Part shown: piece after piece, positions 48,401 through 60,400 of the stretch
How the letters are laid out: each line of letters opens with the position of its first letter
Position numbering within the stretch: the stretch's first letter is position 1
Assembly: GCA_922989275.2 (NCBI GenBank)
Contig: OV277867.1
Span: forward strand, 9,486,001 to 9,550,000
Direction of reading: 5' to 3'
Length of the DNA stretch: 64,000 bases
Origin: Gari tellinella
Taxonomy: Eukaryota > Mollusca > Bivalvia > Cardiida > Psammobiidae
Notes under the pieces: generated by a model
What the model saw: only the letters and a program-made list of their open reading frames with translations
Database searches by the model: none
Told to the model about the DNA's origin: nothing
Position numbers and translations under genes: made by a program

Positions 48401-51400
48401 AGAGTTACCCCGCATGGAAAGTGTGATTAGAGTAGCGCCCCCTGAATGAGCGGTTGTTTCCGGTTCAATAGTGAAGTACACATAGTATCGAAAATCCTTT
48501 ATCCTCAAACACGAATTTGAGGAGATCGTCTGCTTGTTAGTGTAGAGCTTATATTATATACAGTAGAACCTGGCTATACATTATTGAAAGCGCAATCTCT
48601 CATATGATATTGTTCAAAAATAGAATTAAGACAGGCATTTACTTTGCCTACAATAAAACTTACAAAAACTTCCATAGATATACCGTTCTATGCATATCAT
48701 TTATTCATATGTTTATTAAAATAAGTCATCAATCTGCATCTCAATAAAAATACCTCCCAGCAGACGATAGCTTAAAGCAGAATGTACCTTAACCTGCCTT
48801 AAGGGGTCACCTATCTTCAAAACTAATACCATCTATTGGGTAAAGGGTTAAACCCCGATACATGGATGTGTCATAGCAACATTCTGGTTGCTGTTAATCA
48901 ACCATAAACCCTACCCGCTATGAATACCTATCATTTGATTTATTACTTTAGCTGATTAAATAAGGAAAAATACCGTAGGAATGACCAACTATGCTAATAG
49001 CATGATAAGGGTTAATATTTAAAAAAAAAAAATACTGCCTACTTTCTTGATAAAAGTTTAGAACATGATATAAATTTTGACTTAAAACATACATGTATAT
49101 GAGTGTGAAACAGTCGTACCCCTGATCAGCCTGTTAGTATATATGCTGCATCTTATCTGGTTCCAAACTTTTTATAAATGATAGTGTTTTAAGCCTATTA
49201 TAATTAGTGAACTGGTAAAAGATCAACAGAAATAAAGTTTTAATCTACTAAAACGATGGAATACATGCTTTACTTTCAACATTGAGTTTTCAATAGAGTA
49301 GAGGGGTTCTAAAGTATTTATGTTGTTAAAACGGTATGTATTTCCTATTAACCCTTTAAATACGCCTTTTGGTTTATGCCTCCATTGAAGGAAAGAGTTC
49401 TAATTCAAAGTTTTTATTAGCATGAATGTGCAACATTAAAAACATTGAATATCCTAGCAGATGGTAGCTTAAAGCAAGCTGAAAGTAAAGTAGCATGTAC
49501 TTTTCAATCAACCTTTAATGGACACCTGTCTTTCCAGGTATAGGAACAGGCGATCGGGTAATGGGTTTACCCATTACCTAAACCCATTACCCCACAGCCC
49601 GTGTTAAGTATTGAATATAGGTCACCACTTAAAGCAGGTTGAAAGTAAAACATAATGCGCCTTAAGGTGCACCCTGCTTTACTTTAATCCTGCTTTAAGG
49701 TACCACCCACTACGACATAAAATATCACCTATGTTTCATAATTATGACTGCTTAGTGCATGAAGAGGATTTATTTGCTTATGAAGGTGGAATTCATTAAA
49801 GGAGTAAAAGGCATAATGATGGGGGTAATGGGTTAAGCTTTTGCACATGAAGGAGTACATGGTATAGGAGATTAAAATTTATTCCCCACATGAATAACAA
49901 TGTGGATCCTATATAAAAAAAAAATAGTTTGGTGTGATTTGATTCCAGCCTGTGTACCCAAGACTTAAGCTTCCGTTTTATGGCTTTGGGGCATTATGTA
50001 TATATGACTATGGGACAGCAACTGCACCCCAATGGGGGGTCAGTATACAATTCGATTTCTAGCTAATTGGTTACTTCCTGTTGTTAGTTGTGATGATGCT
50101 TTGCGCTTTATGGCCCCTGGGCAGAAGCCTTGAGAGGTGAAATCCATGTGCGCTATGAGCATGACAGGCTGAACTATTTCTATGAAATTTCTGTCAACTA
50201 AAATCTGCTGGTATATAATGAACAAACAAAGTATACATTTTTGAAGAAACTGTTTACCATTCAACATATTTTAAAAGATCAGTTTAACCCTTTGCCTAAT
50301 GAATATTCATGTCATTATTAATAACTGAATAATACAAAGTTTATGTTTAATACCGGTAATGTCTTAATAAATATCCCCTTTTTCACCTGTAATAAGCAGC
50401 ATTTATAGACCTATAATGTCATTTAAGTCGTGCGTATGTGCGTCGTCGTTAACAATTGCTTCAAATGACATCTCCTCCTATACCCCTTGACAGAATTCAA
50501 CCAAACTTTACAGAAATGTTCCTTGGGTCAAGCTCTTTCAAATTAAGAACCAGAGGACAGTCATTGATTATAGAGACTGTTCCTATATAGTAACCATCTG
50601 TTAAGGATCTACTTACGTAGTAACTATTAAGCTATGCACAACTACTGGTGTAAAGAAGGAAGATAAGAAGTAATGTGCCACTTTGTCTTATGAGCAACAA
50701 AGATTTATGTCACACTGATGTTTTTGCAGATTAAGACCAATACTGTTTACAAGCTAACAGATAAGAGCTTGACCTGATGGCTCTATAACTAAAAGAGCTC
50801 TTTGAACAGGGTCTATTATGTTTTCAAAGGTGTGAATAAAACATTCCTATGAAGTAAAGAAAGGACTATTACTAAGCGCGACTCAACAGAGTTCATGTCG
50901 ACTTTTGCCAAACAATTTGGATCCAGGTAAGATGCACGGTATCACATTCCAGCGGTATAAACAGTATAGAATACGTTACAAAAATTGACAATTGTTTCAA
51001 ATATTAATCCATGTTAACGTTCTTTTACCGAAGTGAAAACCCGTGTCTGTTAAGTATGTTAAAAGTCGGCTTCTTTGTTATATAGAAAAAGTATGATCAG
51101 TGCTACTTTCGGTTTGCTAAAAACGATGAAATAAATAACCGTCGCATTTGACATTAAACCAAATTAATACATTAAAATACATATATAGGGATAAACGGGA
51201 GCTTGACTGCATATAGATATAGGTATCAAACTAATAAACCGCATTCGATCTATTCTTTTCCGAATCGTTTATGACCGTTATCGACACCGTCTCAATGATG
51301 CGTTAACTAAACCGGAAACAACCTTTTCCTTATCAGGGGAGTTAACTCGTGATGAAAATTGGGATAACTCTGTAATGCGGTAGGGCCCCATTTAGTCGCC

Positions 51401-54400
51401 GTAATATGGATGTTTTACTTAATTCAAAATGCATGTATAAAACATGTGACAACTCTTTAGCTTGTTTATGGTAAAAAAAACAGGTGATTGCTTAATGCAA
51501 GTCTTAAAGTGAAACAAAAACTTGTAGTTGTAAAAATTCCATTTTCTACTAGCCAATGTAATAGTTAAAATGAGTCTTTCATTGTAAGCAGAGCTTTTTA
51601 TATGAATATTCAATAAGAGAAGGGTTAAATGACATTTGTTTTGAAAACAATTTCAAGGCAAAATCAAGCAAATAGTGATTTTTTTTTAATTTCTAACATT
51701 ACCCAACATGTCTCTACCATACCCTATATAATAGGGCTTCAGATAGGGGGAGTCTTTCAAAAACTAAAATCTTTATTTCTGCTTTACACCATATGGTGTC
51801 ACTATTCATTAGAATTGTCTCGAAGAGACGATTCTAATGAGTAGTAACATTATAGGGTTTAGTGCTAAAACAAGTGAGAAAATGTTGGATTTGTGCTGTT
51901 CACTCCCCCTTATCTGGAGCCCTGCTATATGCTGTGACTGCTCATGAGCATCGTCTCTTCCAGAAAATTCTAATGAATAGTCACAAAAAAGTAAGGTAGG
52001 TAAGAGGAGAATTTGAAAAGTAAAATGTTCATTTCTGCATTAAACCCTATGGTATCACTACTCATTAGAATAATCTCTTCAAGACATTCTAATGTGTTGT
52101 GACACCATAGGATCTGGTGCTGAGATGTCGAGGGAGAAATGTTGGATTTGTTCAGTTTACTCCCTCTTAATTCTGGAGCCCTGATATACACTCTTAGTGA
52201 TTCTGGTACACCAAATAACCCCCTTATCTAGCGCAATGATTTATAAACTACCCATTAACTGATCAGAATCCAAAGTGTCTGAAAATCATACAATAAAACT
52301 ACATGACCATTAAATTGTGTGAATTATAAGGAGTTAAAGCCAGGTGACTGCAGTGCTTAACCCTTAGCCCGCCAAATAAATTGTCGTCTGCTATATTTAT
52401 AAGGAGTTAACCCTTTACCTGATAGCCTAGTTATAATATTGAAGATAGGTGACTACTTAAAGCAGGTTGAAAGTAAAGCAGAATGCGCCCTAAGGTGCAT
52501 TCTGCTTTACTTTCAGCCTGCTTTAAGCTATTACCAGCTAGAATAAGGAAAGTATTAAATAATTACACATATTCAGTACGGTTTATATTGGAACTATTTT
52601 CTTCAGCAGATGAATAAAATGCATGTGCTAAAAGTCGCTTCTATCAGGGAAAGGGTTAAAGACAGGTGACTGCAGTGCTTAACCCTTTACTCCATAGTCG
52701 GTTTCTAGTTTTGAAAGTAGGTGACTACTTAAAGCAGGTTGGAAGTAAAGCAGAATGCGCCTCAAGGCGCATTCTGCTTTACTTGCAGCCTGTTTTAAGC
52801 TACCACCTGCTAAAATAAAGAAAATATTCCTTATGGTACATATTCATGATTGTATAAAAGGGAACTATTTTCTTCAGTGGAGGAATAAATCAAAGGCATG
52901 AAAAGGTGTATTTATGGGGGAATGGGTTAAAGCAAGGTGACAGTAAAACGGAGCTTTCTGTTTTACTATCTCCTTGCTTAACCCTTTCCCTTATAGAAGC
53001 GACTTTTAGCGCATTCATTTTATTCATCCGCCAAAGAAAATAGTTCCATTTTATACTGTCATAAATATGGACCATAAGAAATGGTTTCTATATCCTAGCA
53101 GATAGTAACTAAAAGCAGGCTGAAAGTATTCTGCTTTACTTTTAGCCTGCTTTTATAGGTCACATATCTTAAATACTAGAAACAGGCTATGGGTTAAAGC
53201 TGTCACCTGACTTTTACACAATCAATAAGCCTGCTTAGTGGTTGTAATAAAGAGGTTTTACTGTATAAGTATTTTTTTATTCTAAGAGTACAACAACATA
53301 ATTTGAATTGTTTGGCAGAATTATGATTTACAATTTTGAAATTGTAACTGCATAATATAATTGCAAGATAAATGAACACTTAGGCATGTCAAGATTTGAT
53401 ATCAAAATAATTAGAATAAATTTGATTTGTAAATACAAATGTTTTATTAATTTTGAAATTATAGAATTATAACAATGAGAATTTAAAAAAATATTTCAAA
53501 TTTCTGATTTATATGTCCATGTCATTATACAATATCATATTATTTCCTTGTGTATGTGGTTTAATTATCCTTTCCTTCTTAGAGAATTACATCTAACCCT
53601 TTTGCTGCAATAAGCGACTGAAGTCGATTTTGCCTACAGTTTGGATTCAGATCAGACACCATGTTAAGCTGCATCTTATCAGGATCCCAACTGTTTGGCA
53701 CTAGTATCAATATTTCTTCAATCAAAACTTCAAATATTTGTCTTTATCACATGCAGTTTCATAGTAATGGCCAATGTAAAATTCACCCTATTTCATCTCT
53801 GAACGACCTTGACCTTTGTCAGACATTACCCAATTTGTACTAATTATTAGCTCAAGAGCTTCTTGCAAAATATGAAGTCTTTATCACATGCAGTTTCAAA
53901 GTTATGGGCAACGTTAAATTTACCCAGGGTTTTCCCTTGGGTGATAAAAATGAGGGTCACAATGTCCCCCTTAAAAAAAAATTGGGGGTCATTTGTGGAA
54001 ACTGGGGATCACATTGAAAATCTATGTTTTTTGCGAAAACTTAAAGAGAACAAAAAAGCAGAGGCAACTTCAGTCTTTTACTATGAACACTATCATTTTC
54101 ATTTTCAGGAAACTTACAGAGAGAGAAAATAAACTAGTAACACATAAATTTGACTTGTATATATCTATGAACAACATAATTTTGGTCAATCAGCCTGAGA
54201 TATCCAAGGTGCTACTTGCACTGGACTGGTGCACCTAGACCACTTGGGAGTTTGTTAAAGTCAGAGGGAAATTACTTCTTTCTAGTTTTAGCAACTCCAA
54301 ATGCTCTGGCTGCAGAAAAGAAATCAATGCCAGTGTCTGCCTGTGGGCCATCTCTTTGTAGTCGAGTCCCGCGAATATGCGTGATATAAATATTGGCTTT

Positions 54401-57400
54401 GGAGTCGGATCACGCCTGTGCGTGTGTTTACCTGTATCAATATCTAGTCTATGCGTGATGTTAACATGCTACTTTTAAGTGTTTATTTAGTTATCAAAAA
54501 AGTGATTAACAGCCTCTTTGTTTAATATCCATTTAAATTATACTTAAAATTATTCCATTCTGAAAAAAGATTTCCGAAATTTTGCTTTATAAACATGTAA
54601 TTCATGTTTCAAAACTGCATGATACAATTTGTGCGTAGACAATTGTGGTAAATGGGTCAACGGTGATCGGGAATGAATTTGGAGAAATAAGCTACCAAAA
54701 AGCAATTAAACATAAAGAATATTATTAGAACTCGAATAATAATGCATTTCTTACCCCGAAAATAGCTATTTCGGTGATGATTTACGGTTAAAAGGGTTAA
54801 AAAGTCGTTCCCCATCCAACACTCCATTACGATAGAACGGGTGGGGAAAATTATGTCGTATAAACTCTGGCGTATTATAATTGTAATTTTCTGCGAAAAT
54901 ACTCGTGTAATGAACATTTTATATGAATGTAGATCGACAGTTAACTTCTTGAATTGATTTTCCAACAATACATTATGAAAAATCCCATTAGAAAACAAAG
55001 AGATATGCCGAAATGGAGAAGCAGAATTTCTATGCACATTTCAATAGGCCCTATATGTTGCGAACACTCGGGTTTTGGCATATGTGTATTACGTGTGTTA
55101 CAAGTAAAAAAGATGGTTATTAAGCGTATTTTCTTTCGTCGGTTTTACAAAGTATTATTTCTTTTTCTACTTTGTAAGACTGTGTTTTTAATAGGAGATA
55201 TTGACAAATAAAACGGCGTTAAAAATAGCGCTGTCATATTTTGAAATTGATTCGAAACAAAATGGCGGCGCGACAAAATCGAGGACACTAAACGTGGACA
55301 TTTCGGGAAAGATTTACGTGTGAGTGAGACAACAAAGACGATAGTAGCGATTTTCTGTTTCTATTTCTGTATCTATACGTCGTAGAATCTTATAACTTTG
55401 CCGATCTAATAATTTACCGTTTTCAACGATTGTGCGTCCTAATTGACGCACCGGAATTATTTTTTTGGGTCATTTAAACAAAACTTGCGTCAAAACGCAC
55501 ATATTTGTGCGTCAGGGAAAACCCTGTTTACCCTATAAATTTCACCTCTTAATGACCTCTAAATGACCTTCAGCTTTGTCAGACATGATCCAAGTTGTAA
55601 TGATGTCAAGAGCTTCTTGAGTTGAGTACACATGCCAAATATGAAGTCTCTATCACATGTTGTTCAAAAGTTATGGCCAAAGTTAAAGTTGTGTACAGAC
55701 AAACAAACCAAAAACAAGGGAGAATTAAACTATGAGAGGACTCACATAGGCTTTGCCTGTTGTCCAATCCTTTTCTTTCTGAATAAAATATTGTTTAACC
55801 TAAACCAAAAACAATATTCCTCCGACTAAGTCATGCAGGGGCATACTAAAAACAGTTCGGATTCTAATCATATGCCGAGTTACTCTGCATCTGATCAGGA
55901 TTCAAACTGTTCACAAATAACCATAGTAGTCCGGGTAAGGTTATGAAGGGGTTAAGCTTTTCAGTATTTAACTCTTTCCTCCCTGAAACTTTAAATGGAC
56001 AATTCCAGTTTCCATTTTAGTCTAGTCCATTTCTGACTTTACTGTTGTTTTTGTCAATGTTTTGCATTATGACAAACAGTGAAGACCCTGATCAGAGGGC
56101 TCCTTTCGGAGCCCTCTGATCTGGGTCTTCACTGTTTGCATAGGACAAGTGTACTATTCACATGAACACTGTTTGAAAAGGACGCCTATATGCGGGACTA
56201 GGGTTCAAAGGGTTAAGATAGGTGGTTTCTCGTGGGTAGGAGGAAAGTAGAGCAGACAGCTCCTATAGCAGCATTTTGTTCTAGTTTTAACCTGCTAAAG
56301 CAGCAACCTGTCATAATGCAATAAAGGTACAGTGGAGAATCTGTTATTCTTTCCCGTTTAAACGCAAACGTACGCAAACGCAAAGCGCTAAAACGTAGAA
56401 AAGAACAACTTTTGGACAATTCTGATATTTCATGTTTATCTTGGTGGCAAACAGTTTGGAGCCTGGTCAGACGCCGGGTAACCCGGCGTCTGATCTGGCT
56501 CCAAACTGTTTGCACTGCAAATAATAGTTTTAGCGTAAACGCGTTTATTGGGAAAGAATAACAGATTCTCAACTGTACCTATGAACAATGTAGACTCTGC
56601 TCAGACATAACATTTCTTGCACCATGACTGATTTGTGTCTACACTGTTTGCAGTTTACTTTGATTTTTTAACACAACTCATTCCAATCAGGGCTCGAGAT
56701 ATTAGAGGGAGTAAACTTAACAAATCCAACAATTTCTCACTTATATCAGCACTAAATCCTATGGTGTTGCTACTCATTAGAATCGTCTCGAAGAGACGAT
56801 TCTAATGAGTAGTGACACCATAGGGTTGAATGCAGAAGTAAAGATTTCGATTTTTGAAACATCCCCTTTATCCGAAGAGACGATTCTAATGAGTAGTGAC
56901 ACCATAGGGTTTAATGCAGAAGTAAAGATTTCGGTTTTTGAAACATCCCCTTTATCCGGAGCCCTGTTCCAATTCCCGTATACTTACGCCTGGTCAATGA
57001 ATGATAACTTCCCGTCTAGAGTAATCCTAAACATGTATTCCAACGGTCTAAGCTCTAATCCCGGCGACACAGAACTTGAGTTTTTGTCGTTCATTGAAGT
57101 TCTAATTTGTCCTACTGCCACTAAACAACTAAGAAAGTTACTATCTTCTAAGTCGTCATCACTACTAATGTTTATTTTTGACGTAGGCCATGACTTTAAA
57201 TAGCCAGTAAAATGTATCACAGTAAAAGCTTTTTGGTCTGAAAAAGAAACAAGAAGTAAACATTAATGTCATTATTTCATCTGGGCTCCAGATAAGGGGA
57301 GTTTTTCAAAAACTAAAATCTTTATTTCTTAATTAAACCCTATGGTGTCACTGCTCATTAGAATCGTCTCTTCGAGACGATTCTAATGAGTAGTCACACC

Positions 57401-60400
57401 ATAGAATTTGTTGGTGAAATGAGTGAGAAAATGCTGGATTTGTTCAATTTACTCCCTCTTATCTGGAGCCCTGTTCATACAACTGTAGCCTTTTCTATTG
57501 TTAACTCTTTTAACACCATTGATCTGTTTAAAATACAGTTGAACCCCTTTATTACGACCACTAAATTGTGTTAACCCATTACCCATAGCCCGTTTCTAGA
57601 TTTGAAAATAGGTCACCACTTAAAGCAGCCTGAAAGTAAAGAAGAATGTGCATTAAGGCACATTCTGCTTTACTTTCAGCCTGCTTTAAGCTACCATCTG
57701 CCAGAATATAGAAAACATTTCTTCTGACACATATTCATAACTGTATAAGATGGAGGAATAAACTAAAGGCATTAAAAGGCGTATTTATGGGGTAATGGGT
57801 TAAGCATAAGATGTTTACGACAGGTGACTGCTTAAAGCAGGAGCTTTCTGTTTTATTGTCACCTTGCTTTAAGCTATCACCTGTCTTTTATCCAATCAAT
57901 TAATATTTGTTTTAGTGGTCGTAATAGGGAGATTGTTGATCCAGATCAGAGGGCTCCTATAGGATTTATTAAACAACCCTGAATTTCCAAATTGACTGGT
58001 TCATGTTTTGGTAACTTAAAAGATTCACAAGGGAACCTAATAACCCACGAGAGTGTTGAAAGAGTTAATTTATTACCCTTTACTCCATAGATACATATTT
58101 ATTTCATTTCCTTATGCTATCAATCAGTTAAATAATAAAGTTGATAAATTATGTGCTGGGCCATGACAAAATCTGCCTCATTGCATTGCAACATTGTATA
58201 GACCAAACACTGTTTACCCTTATGCCCCGGTCACACAGACGGTCGGGCTTAAATCGGTACCCAATCGGTCGAATTATTTGCTGTTTTGATCGGTTGTCAT
58301 AAGTGATTTAATTTCAGGCTTTCTGTGTGACCGGGTATCGGTGATAAATAATTGTTCAATCGGTAAAACGCCATCCTGCCTCCGATTGGCAACTCATGAA
58401 CTCCTATGGGCCACCGATTAAAGCGCCCAACAACCTATCAATAATCGACGAATACCGATAAAACACCGATGAAATGCTGGCGGCAACCGATTGATCACCA
58501 ACTGATAACAGATAGAACTGCCATTAACAACCGATGAAAACCGACGAGATCCTGCGTTTTAATTCTCATCTTTTTTCATGGGTGGCAAGTATCAGTTCAT
58601 CGGTGGTTTATCCGTGACTCGTCAATGATATCGGTAGTAGACAGGTTGTCAATCGGTTATTTGTAAAATATTTTCACCGATCGAGAATTTTAAGCACGTT
58701 TAAAAATCCCAATCGGTGATTTTTCGCCGACGAAACTCATCTTTACCCAATAGCGATTGATAGGTGGAAAACAGGTGGCCAATAGGTGATGTCGGTAGTA
58801 AATAGCTTGTCATCGGTCCCCTCCCTAGTTTGGCGAAAAAAACAACCGATCTATCACCGATGGCTCTGTGTGACCGGGGTGTTAGCCTGCCACTCACGAC
58901 TATAGCTCCATATGCAAACAGCTTGGATCCGGATGAGACGCCGAGTAACTTGGCGTCTCATCCGGATCCAAGCTGTTTGACACTCGGACAACATTTTCAG
59001 CAATTTTGAGCAACTTTGAAGCACTTTGAAACTTGAAGCAGACGAGAAATATAGCAGACGACAATTTATTTGGCGGGCTAAGGGTTAATTGTCATCACTG
59101 GCTCTGCAACTGAGTTTGGTCTACACTACCAAATACCATATACAAGAGCTGCATGAGGCCCTATATTGCTCACCTGAGGAACTATTGTGATGACCATTAT
59201 TAAAGGCGAAACTGATAAGCTCCGGGGCGGGCCATTTTTGACCACCGGATCATTATTTGAACAATCTTGGTAAAGGTTCACAACATTATGCTATATATCA
59301 AATTTGGTTGTCCTAGGACTTATAGTTATTGACAAGAAGATTTTTAAAGTTTTGACTTTGGTTGTCAATATTACTTAAATAGGGAAAATGACCACGCCCT
59401 CTGGCGGCCATGTTTTTTGATGGATCAAAGAAACAGGCTACGGGGTAAAAGGTTAAGGCCTCTCCATTCTGTGATCATTCAGTATCATACAAAGGGGACT
59501 AATTTAGTCTGTTAGTCTCTAAGAACTGCTATGAATATGTCACCTATAAACAATACAAGACTACGTGTCAGCTTGTAGAGAATCAGATAACAGTATAAGC
59601 CTATTACACCATGCTTAACACCAGGCCTGCTTAGCACACATATTTCTCACTGCATACCGACAGAGCTCCGGGTAAGGGGAGTATTTCAAAAACCTAAATT
59701 CTTTATTTCTGCATTAAACCCTATGATGTCACTACTCATTAGAATCGTCTCTTTGAGACGATTCTAATGAGTAGTAACACCATAGGAATTGGTGAAGAAA
59801 TGAGTGAGAAAATGTTGGATTTGTTCGGTTAACTCCCTCTCATCTGGAGCCCTGATACTGAGCTTTACAATGCTAGACATGTATATTCAAATGGTCTCTT
59901 CCTGTTTTCAATTCAACAATCCAAGAATGTGTTCCCAAATTACGCAAATGAATGACGAAAAGAGTAGACCCAGATCAGAGGGCTCCGTAAGGAGCCCTCT
60001 GATCTGGTTCTACACTGTTTGCAAAGAATGTAAACGCTTTATTCACTCTATAAAGGTTCAAGGTAGGCTTGTCTAATTAACTACTTGCGGTTCTAATGAT
60101 AATTTGACATGCATTAATTTTGCAAACTAGTTTGGATCCAGATTAGACTGTGTAACTCCCCATTAGATCAGGATCCACACAACCGCTGTTTCTAACTGTT
60201 ACCATATCTTTTGGAAAATATCATAAAAATGGAATGAGTGAATGAAATTTTTTAAGAATTTTAGGGGACAACAGTTTTTAAGCAGGCTGCGGTTTTATTC
60301 AGCCCTAACATCTAATGAATTACATTATTTGCCATAGCAACATGTTCCATAGAACAATTGGTTTCTTTTAAACTATCAGTCAAGGTACTTAGACAAAATG

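Larger units (their letters stand above)
48210..51418. mobile_element. Family G MITE split by element Q
   Basis: Left CAGTAAAACCTCTAACGACC with palindrome GCTCCTAAAAGAGC. The right end GTCGCCGTAATATGG..TTTTACTTA lies beyond element Q. Confidence 0.78.

Noticed and set aside
54657..55037. 126-residue minus-strand frame inside element R
   Set aside because: No recognisable domain, low-complexity AT-rich composition, no partner frames.
56213..56572. 119-residue minus-strand frame with RRRVTRRL repeats, also at 5899, 31280 and 60527
   Set aside because: This is the family C palindrome core translated; the repetition at four sites is the transposon, not a gene family.
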